DNA of 64,000 bases from Roseimaritima multifibrata (lineage in GTDB: Bacteria > Planctomycetota > Planctomycetia > Pirellulales > Pirellulaceae). The stretch lies in assembly GCF_007741495.1 (NCBI RefSeq), contig NZ_CP036262.1, forward strand, positions 6,324,001-6,388,000, read 5' to 3'. Shown here in pieces: positions 52,960 to 61,863 of this stretch (positions within the stretch are counted from its first letter, which is position 1; every line of letters starts with the position of its first letter). Below the pieces are notes generated by a model. The model was given only the letters and a program-made list of their open reading frames with translations, was not told the DNA's origin and did not search any database. The position numbers were made by a program, and so were the translations under genes.

Positions 52960-53472
52960 TCACTTAACGTCGATTGCGGCTTCCCGACCGACACTATCAA
53001 CTGGATTAGGCCGAGGTCCTGCATGAACCCAGAGCACAATTCCAGCAACCAATGCCTGAATCGTTGGCCAGTCAACGGCTCCTGCCAACACGAAACCGCA
53101 GCGTTGCCAGGTGTAGGGGCGGATGAACTCGTTTGCGGTTGGCCGCCAAACAATCCACTGCCACATCACCACGGCCAAAACTCCAGCGAAGCCGCCGATC
53201 GCCAGCAGCGCGCCAAGTCTTGAAATCGTTTTACGACTCCAGCCGAGACGCCAGGGCAGAAAAAACAGAGGCGGCCAGATCGCTGCAATCCAGGCCAGAT
53301 GCATGGCGACCAACGCATCGGTACTCGGCCCACAGCCCCACGGCCCGCAAATCGAGTGATCATCGGCGAGCACCAAGCTGGGGATCGCAAGCGCTGCAAG
53401 AATGCCACCAGCCCAAAGCAACGAACCCATCACCAATTCTCTGAACCCAAAGACTGTTTTCATTGCTGCCAT
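52960..53472 (-). CDS. Polytopic membrane protein, function unknown
   Basis: The 170 residues have four or five membrane segments (ELVMGSLLWAGGILAALAIP, HLAWIAAIWPPLFFLPW, LGALLAIGGFAGVLAVVMW, IQALVAGIVLWVH). A Cys-containing loop DDHSICGPWGCGPSTDAL between the first two is probably extracytoplasmic and could form a disulfide or bind metal. No family is recognised. It lies 43 bases downstream of the second csrA-like gene on the same strand and may be cotranscribed. Confidence 0.6.
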   Translation of the reverse strand: MAAMKTVFGFRELVMGSLLWAGGILAALAIPSLVLADDHSICGPWGCGPSTDALVAMHLAWIAAIWPPLFFLPWRLGWSRKTISRLGALLAIGGFAGVLAVVMWQWIVWRPTANEFIRPYTWQRCGFVLAGAVDWPTIQALVAGIVLWVHAGPRPNPVDSVGREAAIDVK

Positions 53473-53515
53473 CTCGTTCGAGTTTCACCAACCGATTCAC
53501 GAGTGCGACGCGATA

Positions 53516-53737
53516 CTAAGCAACGGTTTTGACGGGGCCGGCTTTGACGCCGCCCTCTGGCCGAAGCCGAGAGCCAATCTCAGCCCAAACTTCTTCGCGA
53601 TGGATGGCGACCGTATTCGCCGCAGCGATGCCCAAGAGGACGCGGTTACCATCAATCCTCAACACCTCAAGCGCAGCGACTTCCCCGGCGAAACTGACAA
53701 CAATCCGTTGCCCCTGCTTTCTTGACAAGACTAGCAT
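53516..53737 (-). CDS. CsrA-like regulator, second copy
   Basis: The 73-residue protein begins MLVLSRKQGQRIVVSFAGEV and has VLRIDGNRVLLGIAAANTVA and IHREEVW, which is the CsrA fold. It differs from the copy at 37200 in the second and third strands and has a longer C-terminal tail (RLRPEGGVKAGPVKTVA). It probably binds RNA. CsrA paralogues with diverged cores often regulate different targets. A GGAG 11 bases before the ATG is a plausible ribosome binding site. Confidence 0.85.
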   Translation of the reverse strand: MLVLSRKQGQRIVVSFAGEVAALEVLRIDGNRVLLGIAAANTVAIHREEVWAEIGSRLRPEGGVKAGPVKTVA

Positions 53738-54308
53738 TCTTCAATCTCCGTATTGGACAGGATTGTTTCGACCACACACCGTCGTGGTCATGTCTTATCA
53801 ATTTACGTGCAACGTCAGCAGAGTTCTGTGCGATTGAAAACCGTTCGGCAATTCGCCGGTAAGATTCTTTTCTACTCCACCATCGGCGTTTAGCTTTTCC
53901 ATCCCGTCCACTCCCTCTTGGCAAACCGGACGCTGCCGAAAGTGAGAACCGATTAACGAGTCCGCAGAATCACGTCGTCGTCGCCACTCGGGCGTGGAGT
54001 CTGCGACCGGGGCAGTACAGCGAGGCAACGGCTTGAAGCGTTGTCCTGATCGGAGCGAAGTTGGGATGCAACGCTACCCTAGTCATGTTTGCGACGCCTG
54101 GATGGGGCATTCCAGCAAGGTTGCGGCCAAGCACGGCCAAGCACTATTTGCAGGTGACGGATGCGCACTGGAAGCGGGCATCTACCAAGATCCTGGACTC
54201 AGATCACCAGACAGATGGGCCGGCGGGCGGCGTTGCCAGAAAAAGACGGCGGTGTCACCGACCGTGCCATCTCTGCCGTTGCTGGGGCCAACAGATCGGC
54301 CCGCGCAC
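53738..54308. other. Intergenic stretch, no gene seen
   Basis: No protein family, RNA or repeat recognised between the second csrA-like gene and the tRNA terminator. Overlapping short frames occur on both strands, none with a clear ribosome binding site. Confidence 0.45.
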
Positions 54309-54345
54309 AAAAAAACCCAGCGATTCCTTATTAGAAATGGCTGGG
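54309..54345 (-). terminator. Rho-independent terminator after tRNA-Arg
   Basis: On the minus strand CCCAGCCATTT pairs with AATCGCTGGG (54316-54325) across a short loop, followed by a run of seven T. It lies 25 bases past the 3' end of the tRNA gene. Confidence 0.85.
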
Positions 54346-54369
54346 CATGATTCTGGAGTACCTGCAAAG

Positions 54370-54443
54370 TACCCCCGAAGGGATTCGAACCCCTAACATC
54401 TGGTTCCGAAGACCAGTGCTCTATCCAGTTGAGCTACGGAGGC
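54370..54443 (-). tRNA. tRNA-Arg, anticodon TCG
   Basis: The minus strand folds as a full cloverleaf: acceptor GCCTCCG with CGGGGGT (one terminal and one internal G-U), D arm with TAGCTCAACTGGATAGAGC, anticodon stem CTGGT/ACCAG with loop CTTCGGA (anticodon TCG, for CGA), and T arm AGGGG-TTCGAAT-CCCTT. CCA is not encoded. A terminator follows directly. Confidence 0.95.
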
Positions 54444-54572
54444 GTGGTGGTGACGATCGGTGAGGACCGTCACGACACCCCTAGAAGATAACGAATTTCT
54501 CTTTCTGTGCCAGGGCCGTTTCAGCAGGTTTCTTGATCGTTTTTTGCACTGGCTCTGGCGGGCTTCGCTGCG

Positions 54573-55289
54573 TTATTCCAGCTCGCGGACTTTGATGTTC
54601 CGGTAGGAAACGACGTCGCCGTGATCTTGCAGGCAAATGTGCCCTTTGCCGGCCTCGCCGAAACCTTTCCACTTAACGAATTTGCTGGCTGCGACTCGCT
54701 TGTTCCAATCTTCGCTGCCGACGACAAAATCATAATATTTCTGGCCATTCATGGTGACCGAACTGCCTGCTGGATCGATGCGGATCAACAGATGATTCCA
54801 CTCGCCGGCTGGTTTGGTGGCGTCCAGGATCTTGGCGTCGGCTCCGCTGCCAACTTTCTTTGGCTGGTACAGCTGATAAAGCCAACCTGCCAATTGGGGA
54901 TCGTGGCCAGCTTGATTGTCCTGAACCTGGATTTCCGGGCCGGTAAAATAGGGAGCTCCGTCGGTTTCCTGGACGTGGAACATGATCCCGCTGTTCCCTT
55001 CCGGCGAGATTTTGTACTCGATCGATAGCTCAAACGCTCCGTACTGCTCTTTGCTAATCAGATCGCCAGCCCCTTTATCCTTGCGAACCAGAGCTCCGTC
55101 TTCGACTTTCCAGCCGTCAGAAACCTTGTCTTTTTTGTAGTTCCGCCAGTGATCGGTCGATTCTCCATCGAAGAGAACGGTCCATTCCGAGTCGCTTTTC
55201 GATTCCGTCTTAGGTTCGGCGGCCACTAACGGCGTGGCGACGAATAGGCTGGACAGCCCCAAAAAGCCGATTGATGCAAACCATTTCAT
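54573..55289 (-). CDS. DUF1080 (3-keto-disaccharide hydrolase-like) exported protein
   Basis: The 238-residue protein has a signal peptide (SIGFLGLSSLFVATPLVAAE). The DUF1080 beta-sandwich then reads WTVLFDGESTDHWRNYK, GALVRKDKGAGDLISKEQYG, FELSIEYKISPEGNSGIMFH, GPEIQVQDN, AGEWNHLLIRI and GHICLQDHGDVVSYRNIKVR. It is a single-domain member; the fold is that of LamG/glucanase-like lectins, and characterised relatives act on 3-keto-glycosides. AAGGG precedes the ATG by 11 bases. It is transcribed toward the tRNA, 56 bases downstream of ispH on the same strand. Confidence 0.92.
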   Translation of the reverse strand: MKWFASIGFLGLSSLFVATPLVAAEPKTESKSDSEWTVLFDGESTDHWRNYKKDKVSDGWKVEDGALVRKDKGAGDLISKEQYGAFELSIEYKISPEGNSGIMFHVQETDGAPYFTGPEIQVQDNQAGHDPQLAGWLYQLYQPKKVGSGADAKILDATKPAGEWNHLLIRIDPAGSSVTMNGQKYYDFVVGSEDWNKRVAASKFVKWKGFGEAGKGHICLQDHGDVVSYRNIKVRELE

Positions 55290-55345
55290 TTCGGTAAAAC
55301 CCTTGTAGATAGATCACTTAGTTGAATTCCAGCGTCAATTCTAAT

Positions 55346-56278
55346 TCACTTGGCCAAGCTACGGAGAGGTCTAGGCAAAGGAAAATGGACGTTTTCTTCG
55401 CGGATGGTCTGAGTCTGGATGGTCGCCTGAAAATTCTCTTCCAGCCAATCCAGCGTCTGTTTGACGACCAATTCCGGAGCACTTGCCCCGGCGGTGACCA
55501 GCACCGTCATGTCCTGCTGGAACATGTCCGCTCGCAGATCTTCGGGCCCATCCACTAAATAGGCAGGTTTCCCTTCGGCTCCCCCTAATTCACGCAAACG
55601 CTGGCTATTGCTGCTGTTTTGGCTGCCCAACACGATAATGGCGTCCGCTTGCTTGGCCAGCGCCGCGACCGCTTCTTGGCGATTCTGGGTGGCGTAGCAG
55701 ATATCCTCCTTGGGAGGATGCTGAATGCTTGGAAAACGTTCGCGAAGCCGACTGATGATTCGTCCGGCGTCGTCGACACTGAGCGTGGTTTGCGTCAAAA
55801 ACGCCAATTTGGATTCGTCGCTGACTTCCAATCGGTCCACATCCGCTTCATCTTCGACCAACACAATCGCTTCGGGAGCCTCTCCCATGGTTCCGATCAC
55901 TTCATCGTGGCCTTCGTGCCCAATCAGAACGATCGTATATCCGGCTTTGGCGTACTTGATCGCTTCCAGGTGAACTTTTGTAACGAGCGGGCAAGTTGCG
56001 TCGATCGCCTGCAAATCCCGGTCTTTGGCGGCCTGACGGATCGCTGGAGAAACCCCGTGGGCAGAGAAAAGGACGGTCGAACCGGTGGGGACTTCGTCTA
56101 AGTGGTTTACAAAAACGGCCCCCTTATCCCGAAACGTGCGGACCACAAACTGATTGTGGACAATTTCGTGGTAGACATAGACCGGAGGCCCAAAGGCCTG
56201 CAGGCTCAATTCCAGGCTCTCCACGGCCATATTGACTCCCGCACAAAATCCGCGTGGGGCTGCAAGGATGATTTTCAT
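55346..56278 (-). CDS. ispH: 4-hydroxy-3-methylbut-2-enyl diphosphate reductase (IspH/LytB)
   Basis: The 310-residue enzyme carries out the last step of the MEP pathway, making IPP and DMAPP through a [4Fe-4S] cluster. The three cluster cysteines are Cys12 (RGFCAGV), Cys96 (DATCPLV) and Cys194 (EDICYATQNRQ). Other visible motifs are VYHEIVHNQFVV, FSAHGVSP, LIGHEGHDEVIGTMGE, GSQNSSNSQRL and TAGASAPE. The length matches the family. It is divergent from the squalene operon across a 116-base gap, so precursor supply and squalene synthesis may be co-regulated. Confidence 0.98.
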   Translation of the reverse strand: MKIILAAPRGFCAGVNMAVESLELSLQAFGPPVYVYHEIVHNQFVVRTFRDKGAVFVNHLDEVPTGSTVLFSAHGVSPAIRQAAKDRDLQAIDATCPLVTKVHLEAIKYAKAGYTIVLIGHEGHDEVIGTMGEAPEAIVLVEDEADVDRLEVSDESKLAFLTQTTLSVDDAGRIISRLRERFPSIQHPPKEDICYATQNRQEAVAALAKQADAIIVLGSQNSSNSQRLRELGGAEGKPAYLVDGPEDLRADMFQQDMTVLVTAGASAPELVVKQTLDWLEENFQATIQTQTIREENVHFPLPRPLRSLAK

Positions 56279-56394
56279 TTCAACTGGGGGTCGTTAGAAA
56301 GAGTGGGAGAGTACGCAACGCTGGTCGTCCCTATAGGATAACCGTAAAGAGGTCGTTTCGACCAACCCTTAAACCACAAATCCTTCCCGACTGC

Positions 56395-57252
56395 ATGCCT
56401 GAGAGACTCCAGCTAGCCCAAGCCGAATGCCGCAGGATTGCTCGTGGGCATTACGAGAATTTTGTGGTGGGGAGCCTGTTTCTCCCCCGTTCGATTCGGC
56501 AAGATTTTTACAATGTCTACGCTTTCTGCAGGACGGCTGACGACCTCGCCGATGAGTCAGGGTCTCCCAAAATTGCACTGAAACGGCTGAACGCCCTGCA
56601 GATCGATTTACAAGAGTGCTTTGATGAGAACGGAACCCCTGAGGGAATCCTGCTGGCGCTTCGTGATACGATTACCCGACACACCCTCCCCTCGCAACCT
56701 TTTTTTGATTTACTCGATGCGTTCCAGCAGGACCAGCGGGTGAGCGAATACATGACGTTTGATAGCCTTTTAAATTATTGTCAGCGGAGCGCTAATCCGG
56801 TCGGCCGAATAGTCCTGCGTTTGGCGGGACTCGATTCGCCCAAACTGGATCAGCTGTCGGACTCGATATGCACGGGCCTGCAATTGGCGAATTTCTGGCA
56901 AGACGTCCGCCGAGATCTTGCGATCGGACGAATCTACATTCCGCTTGAAGACCGCAACCGGTTTGGCGTCACCGAAGCCGATTTGTCGGAACCGACCGCC
57001 AGCGCCAAGGTTCGCGAACTGATCGCTTACGAAGTCGCACGGACGGAAACCTTCTTCGCTCAAGGCATGCCGCTTGCCCAGCAAGTCCCTCGCTGGCTTG
57101 CCCGCGACATTCGATTGTTTGCACATGGCGGGTTGGCGACCCTGCATGCCATTGGCAAACAGAATTACGACGTCCTTCGCCGTCGACCAAAGGTCTCTCG
57201 CTGGCGACAGGCTCAGCTTGCCTGTGCAGCGCTCGGGGGCCGGCTATCGTGA
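56395..57252 (+). CDS. hpnC: Hydroxysqualene synthase HpnC
   Basis: The 285-residue protein is a trans-isoprenyl diphosphate head-to-head synthase of the squalene/phytoene synthase family. The two Asp-rich motifs are CRTADDLADE (residues 45-54) and NFWQDVRRDLAIGRIYIP (about 168-185). The opening HYENFVVGSLFLPRSIR matches HpnC. HpnC converts presqualene diphosphate to hydroxysqualene, between HpnD and HpnE. The stop TGA overlaps the GTG start of hpnD by two bases, showing translational coupling. Confidence 0.95.
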   Translation: MPERLQLAQAECRRIARGHYENFVVGSLFLPRSIRQDFYNVYAFCRTADDLADESGSPKIALKRLNALQIDLQECFDENGTPEGILLALRDTITRHTLPSQPFFDLLDAFQQDQRVSEYMTFDSLLNYCQRSANPVGRIVLRLAGLDSPKLDQLSDSICTGLQLANFWQDVRRDLAIGRIYIPLEDRNRFGVTEADLSEPTASAKVRELIAYEVARTETFFAQGMPLAQQVPRWLARDIRLFAHGGLATLHAIGKQNYDVLRRRPKVSRWRQAQLACAALGGRLS

Positions 57253-58244
57253 ATGCCACCGTATCGGTTCGCGATAGCTATCGCTACGCGACCAAAATCG
57301 CCAAGGGAGCGTCCAGTAATTTCTATCGATCGTTTTGGCTTTTGCCTCGTCGCAAACGTTCCGCGATGCATGCGTTGTATGCGTTTGCCCGGATCACCGA
57401 CGACTTGGGCGACTGCTCCGCACGTCCAGACACCCGTCGCCAGTGGTTGAATTGGTGGCGAAAAACAACCGAACTGGCACTACAACAAGATCATTCAACC
57501 GGCTCGATACCGATGCCGGAAGAGCCTCCCATCGACGGCGCCCCGACCACTTTCCAACCGCGTCTTCGTCATCATGCGTCTCACCTACTGCCAGCGCTAG
57601 CCGACACGGCGCAGCGGTTTTCGATTCCTTCGCAGCACCTTCTGGAAATTATCGACGGGGTCTTAGCCGATCAGCAGAAAACTCGATTCGATACGTTCGA
57701 GCAACTGGAACACTACTGTTATTTAGTCGCTTCGGCCGTCGGGTTATGCTGCCTTTCGATCTGGGAGTTTAAAGAACCGCTTCCTAAATCGGCTGCGATT
57801 GATTGCGGAGTTGCATTTCAGTTGACCAACATCCTTCGCGACATCCGCGAGGATGCTGGGCGCGGACGTATCTACCTTCCCCGTCAACACTGGGAACGTC
57901 ACGGACTGTGCGAAGACGACTTGTTGGACATACGCGGCGATGATCGTCTGCGATGTCTGGTGATCGAAGAATCGGAGCGAGCCGCCAAATTGTTTCAGAG
58001 TGGCTGGGAAGTCTGGGACCACATCCATCCTGACGGGCAAGCGATGTTCAGCATGATGTGGCGTACCTATCGGCGCCTGCTTTCCAGGATCGAAGAAGAT
58101 CCCGGCAGCGTAGCGAATCGCCGAGTCCGGTTAAGCACCTCGGACCGATTTGAACTGATGGCTCACCATTTTGTCCCACCATTGTTTAAGCGACTTCCGG
58201 TACCACCGTGGAACCAAATCGCGACGGAGAGCCAAGGTGAGTAA
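57249..58244 (+). CDS. hpnD: Presqualene diphosphate synthase HpnD
   Basis: The 331-residue protein starts at GTG (57249-57251), overlapping the hpnC stop. It has SNFYRSFWLLPRRKRSAMHAL, then ARITDDLGD (first Asp motif, 48-55), and NILRDIREDAGRGRIYLPRQ (second Asp motif), plus EQLEHYCYLVASAVGLCCLS, typical of HpnD. It condenses two farnesyl diphosphates to presqualene diphosphate. It overlaps the start of hpnE by eight bases. Confidence 0.95.
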   Translation: MNATVSVRDSYRYATKIAKGASSNFYRSFWLLPRRKRSAMHALYAFARITDDLGDCSARPDTRRQWLNWWRKTTELALQQDHSTGSIPMPEEPPIDGAPTTFQPRLRHHASHLLPALADTAQRFSIPSQHLLEIIDGVLADQQKTRFDTFEQLEHYCYLVASAVGLCCLSIWEFKEPLPKSAAIDCGVAFQLTNILRDIREDAGRGRIYLPRQHWERHGLCEDDLLDIRGDDRLRCLVIEESERAAKLFQSGWEVWDHIHPDGQAMFSMMWRTYRRLLSRIEEDPGSVANRRVRLSTSDRFELMAHHFVPPLFKRLPVPPWNQIATESQGE

Positions 58245-59634
58245 GCGTCCCGTGGTGGCCATCGTCGGTGGCGGGCTGGCGGGTCTGTCGGCAGCATGGG
58301 CACTAAGCGAATTCCCCGTCGACGTGAAATTACTGGAAGCAAGATCCGTCGTGGGAGGGCGCGCCGGTTCGTATACAGACTCGACCAACGGCGGAGAAGT
58401 CGATTACTGCCAGCATGTCGCGATGGGTTGTTGCACGAATTTTTTGTGGTGGATGCAAGAGACAGACCTGCTGCAACATTTTCAACAAGCTTCGGCATTA
58501 ACGTTTCTCGCTGCAGACGTCCCTTCCAGCATTCTCCAATCTTCCCGATGGTTGCCGGCGCCGCTGCATTCGCTTCCCGCTTTCGCTCGAGCCCATTTTC
58601 TCAGCCGAGCACAAAAGATTGAAATTGCGAGAGGCCTCTGGCGTTTGATGCGACGCAGCTCAAGATCTCGCGAAACCACGTCGATGCAGCAATGGCTACG
58701 TACGGCGGGCCAGTCGGAGGAGACCATCGAACGTTTTTGGGAAATCATCATTGTCAGTGCGTTGGGAGAATCGACGCAGCGGGTCTCGGTCGATGCCGCC
58801 CGCAAGGTTCTGGTCGACGGGTTTCTAGGGCATCGAGAAGCGGGAGATGTTTGGATACCGCAATGCTCTTTGTCCGATCTATTCGGGCGCAAGTTGGCGG
58901 ACAAATTGCTGCAGCGTGGCGTCTCGGTTGAATGTGGAAGTCCCGTCAAGAATCTCGAGTGCAACCACAATACCTGCGTCGACATCCAGACATCCGAATC
59001 TTCAATCCAAGCGGACCAAGCGATCATCGCGGTCCCCTGGCACGGGCTGTCGCGATTGCTTCCGCCACAAAGCAACATCCTGCCCGCTGCAAAGCTGCAG
59101 GCGATCCATGCTCTCCCCAGCTCACCGATCAGCGGAGTCCATCTTTGGTTCGATCGTGCGATCACAAACAAGCAACACTGCGTGCTGGTAGGAGGCCTAG
59201 CACAGTGGTTGTTTCGCCCGGCGTTTGGCAATGAATCCGAACATTATTATCAAGTCGTGATCAGTGCTTCCCGGGATGTTCGAGCGATGCCACGCGACAA
59301 ATGTATCGAGCAAATTTTGGCAGAAATAGAAACACATTTTCCCGACGCAACAAACGCGAAGCTTCTTCGCAGCAAGACGATCACCGACCGGCAAGCCGTC
59401 TTTTCAATGCGTCCCGAGATCGAAACGATCCGCCCGCACGTTCAAACACAACACCCGAGTGTGCAACTTGCCGGAGATTACACGGCGACCGATTGGCCCG
59501 CAACAATGGAGGGAGCCGTCCTGAGCGGCTTTCGAGCCGCAGACCAAGTCTTGCAGGGATTGGGGTTAGGTCGTTTCGCAGAACAACCACCGCTGCCAAG
59601 AAATTTGTTAACCAAGTGGGTTATACGCGAATAA
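58237..59634 (+). CDS. hpnE: Hydroxysqualene dehydroxylase HpnE, FAD-dependent
   Basis: The start is GTG at 58237, inside the hpnD 3' end; GGAGAGCCAAG precedes it. This gives 465 residues beginning VSKRPVVAIVGGGLAGLSAA, a Rossmann FAD-binding GxGxxG motif, followed by LLEARSVVGGRAGSY. HpnE-type features include YCQHVAMGCCTNFLWWMQE, SALGEST and the C-terminal GDYTATDWPATMEGAVLSG. It reduces hydroxysqualene to squalene. Squalene then feeds hopanoid or C30 carotenoid synthesis; no squalene-hopene cyclase gene is in the window. The stop lies seven bases before the first hairpin repeat array. Confidence 0.94.
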   Translation: MSKRPVVAIVGGGLAGLSAAWALSEFPVDVKLLEARSVVGGRAGSYTDSTNGGEVDYCQHVAMGCCTNFLWWMQETDLLQHFQQASALTFLAADVPSSILQSSRWLPAPLHSLPAFARAHFLSRAQKIEIARGLWRLMRRSSRSRETTSMQQWLRTAGQSEETIERFWEIIIVSALGESTQRVSVDAARKVLVDGFLGHREAGDVWIPQCSLSDLFGRKLADKLLQRGVSVECGSPVKNLECNHNTCVDIQTSESSIQADQAIIAVPWHGLSRLLPPQSNILPAAKLQAIHALPSSPISGVHLWFDRAITNKQHCVLVGGLAQWLFRPAFGNESEHYYQVVISASRDVRAMPRDKCIEQILAEIETHFPDATNAKLLRSKTITDRQAVFSMRPEIETIRPHVQTQHPSVQLAGDYTATDWPATMEGAVLSGFRAADQVLQGLGLGRFAEQPPLPRNLLTKWVIRE

Positions 59635-59640
59635 GTCACA

Positions 59641-60305
59641 AGCGAAATCCTAGCGGTAGGGCGCGAGCCCTCCGGCCCGTCCACAAACCCCGGCTGCAAA
59701 AGGCCGGACGGCTTGCGCCGTACCGCTAAGAAGGTGAAGCAAATCCTAGCGGAAGGGCGCGAGCCCTCCGGCCCGTTGATAGATCCCAACCGCAAAAGGC
59801 CGGACGGTTTGCGCCGTGCCGCTAAGAAGGTGAAGCAAATCCTAGCGGAAGGGCGCGAGCCCTCCGGCCCGTCGATAGATCCCAACTGCAAAAGGCCGGA
59901 CGGCTTGCGCCGTACCGCTAAGAAGGTGAAGCAAATCCTAGCGGAAGGGCGCGAGCCCTCCGGCCCGTCGATAGATCCCAACCGCAAAAGGCCGGACGGC
60001 TTGCGCCGTGCCGCTAAGAAGGTGAAGCAAAATCCTAGCGGAAGGGCGCGAGCCCTCCGGCCCGTCCACAGCCCCCAACCGCAAAAGGCCGGACGGCTTG
60101 CGCCGTACCGCTAAGAATGTGAAGCAAATCCTAGCGGAAGGGCGCGAGCCCTCCGGCCCGTCGATAGATCCCAACTGCAAAAGGCCGGACGGCTTGCGCC
60201 GTGCCGCTAAGAAGGTGAAGCAAAATCTTAGCGGTAGGGCGCGAGCCCTCCGGCCCGCTGACAAACCCCAACTGCAAAAGGCCGGACGGCTTGCGCCGTC
60301 AAAAA
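59641..60305. repeat. Array 1: seven tandem 96-97-bp hairpin repeats
   Basis: Units recur with a period of 96-97 bases (CCGGCCCGT at 59672, 59768, 59864, 59960, 60057, 60153 and a variant at 60250). Each unit holds an imperfect 27-bp inverted repeat: left arm starting TAGCGGAAGGGCGCGAGCCC, right arm ending TTGCGCCGTGCCGCTA, with about 23 of 27 positions pairing around a loop of about 24 bases. A spacer GAAGGTGAAGCAAATC separates units. The final unit is cut at 60300, where the transposase stop codon begins. Confidence 0.95.
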
Positions 60306-60805
60306 TTTGCTTTTGAACCGCCAATATCTTGCGCATCTCTGGTGTAACGAATTGCGGCGTCCAGGGACTCTTCGTCAAAGACGTATCTCACGCTTCCTCT
60401 TCGAGTCCACCAGTGTTCGCGAACGTGACCTTCCATCCCAAATTCCGATCGCTGATCTTCTTTCAACTTACGCTTCGCCCAAGACTTGAACTGATCACGG
60501 ACAACCTCTCCCTTATACAAAGATGCCGTGACGACGACATGACAATGATTCGATCGACAATTAACCTCATGAAGCATCCAGCCGCGAATTTTGCAATGTT
60601 TGCAAACAACCGAATTTACAGCATTTCGCTGCAGATCGTCGAGCCATACGATCGACTCGCTCAACTGATCGCGGCACCAATCCTCCAATTGCGGCCGCGG
60701 AATCATCTCTCCCTTGTGCCATTTGGTCCAGCCCCGTGAATCGCCTGGAAGAAAGGTTCCGTAACACGTCCATGTAATGAAATAGGCAAGCAAGTCTTTG
60801 TTCAT
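60299..60805 (-). CDS. REP-associated tyrosine transposase (RAYT, IS200-like Y1 HUH family)
   Basis: The 168-residue protein has the family start (FITWTCYGTFLPGDSRGWTK), an HxH metal site in SNHCHVVV (His87, His89) and a candidate catalytic Tyr154 in AIRYTRDAQ, preceded by SVRYVFDEESLDAA. RAYTs cut and join single-stranded DNA at hairpin repeats and are single-copy domesticated relatives of IS200/IS605 transposases. This one is flanked on both sides by arrays of the same hairpin repeat, with no terminal inverted repeats of its own. It looks full length. The upstream region (60806-60944) is AT-richer and may hold its promoter. Confidence 0.88.
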   Translation of the reverse strand: MNKDLLAYFITWTCYGTFLPGDSRGWTKWHKGEMIPRPQLEDWCRDQLSESIVWLDDLQRNAVNSVVCKHCKIRGWMLHEVNCRSNHCHVVVTASLYKGEVVRDQFKSWAKRKLKEDQRSEFGMEGHVREHWWTRRGSVRYVFDEESLDAAIRYTRDAQDIGGSKANF

Positions 60806-60944
60806 CGACAGGTTCTACGCAGCTTATAAAGTGTGAGTAAAATTCAACCGAAGCACTAAAGGACGTTAATCGCCCTACGACGAGTCGTTTTATTATAGCG
60901 TCACGGTGGGGAGTAGTGTGGTCTCCAGTGCATTGAGAAACTTG

Positions 60945-61862
60945 CATGCAAAAGGCCGGACGGCTTGCGCCGTGCCGCTAATAAGGTGAAGCAAATCCTA
61001 GCGGAAGGGCGCGAGCCGTCCGGCCCGTCGATAGATCCCAACTGCAAAAGGCCGGACGGCTTGCGCCGTACCGCTAAGAAGGTGAAGCAAATCTTAGCGG
61101 TAGGGCGCGAGCCCTCCGGCCCGTCGATAGACCCCAACTGCAAAAGGCCGGACGGCTTGCGCCGTGCCGCTAAGAATGTGAAGCAAATCTTAGCGGTAGG
61201 GCGAGAGCCGTCCGGCCCGTCGATAGACCCCAACTGCAAAAGGCCGGACGGCTTGCGCCGTGCCGCTAAGAAGGTGAAGCAAATCTTAGCGGAAGGGCGC
61301 GAGCCCTCCGGCCCGTCGATAGACCCAAACTGCAAAAGGCCGGACGGCTTGCGCCGTGCCGCTAAGAATGTGAAGCAAATCCTAGCGGAAGGGCGCGAGC
61401 CCTTCGGCCCGTCGATAGATCCCAACTGCAAAAGGCCGGACGGCTTGCGCCGTGCCGCTAAGAAGGTGAAGCAAATCTTAGCGGAAGGGCGCGAGCCCTC
61501 CGGCCCGTCGATAGACCCCAACTGCAAAAGGCCGGACGGCTTGCGCCGTGCCGCTAAGAAGGTGGAAGCAAATCTTAGCGGAAGGGCGCGAGCCCTCCGG
61601 CCCGTCGATAGATCCCAACCGCAAAAGGCCGGACGGCTTGCGCCGTGCCGCTAAGAATGTGAAGCAAATCCTAGCGGAAGGGCGCGAGCCCTCCGGCCCG
61701 TCGATAGACCCAAACTGCAAAAGGCCGGACGGCTTGCGCCGTGCCGCTAAGAAGGTGAAGCAAATCCTAGCGGAAGGGCGCGAGCCCTCCGGCCCGTCCA
61801 CAAACCCCAGCTGCAAAAGGCCGGACGGCTTGCGCCGTTCCGCTAAGAAGGTGAAGCAAACG
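60945..61862. repeat. Array 2: about nine and a half tandem 96-bp hairpin repeats
   Basis: The same unit as array 1 and in the same orientation, with CCGGCCCGT at 61020, 61116 and then about every 96 bases to 61788. The first unit begins with only the right hairpin arm at about 60950. Units differ mainly at a few positions (GCGCGAGCC/GCGAGAGCC, AACTGC/AACCGC, AAGAAGG/AAGAATG). The last unit ends 2 bases before the stop codon of the sigma-factor-like gene. Confidence 0.95.
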
Positions 61863-61863
61863 C

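Noticed and set aside
53738-54308. Short frames between the csrA-like gene and the tRNA
   Set aside because: They overlap on both strands, with no ribosome binding site or recognised motif.
59641-61862. Long open frames on both strands across the 96-bp arrays, with a repeated 32-residue peptide
   Set aside because: The period of 96 is a multiple of three and the unit lacks stops in several frames, so the repeat itself makes the frames. There is no ribosome binding site and both strands are equally open.
59641-61862. CRISPR array
   Set aside because: The whole 96-bp unit is repeated, including the sequence between hairpin arms. There are no unique spacers and no cas genes.
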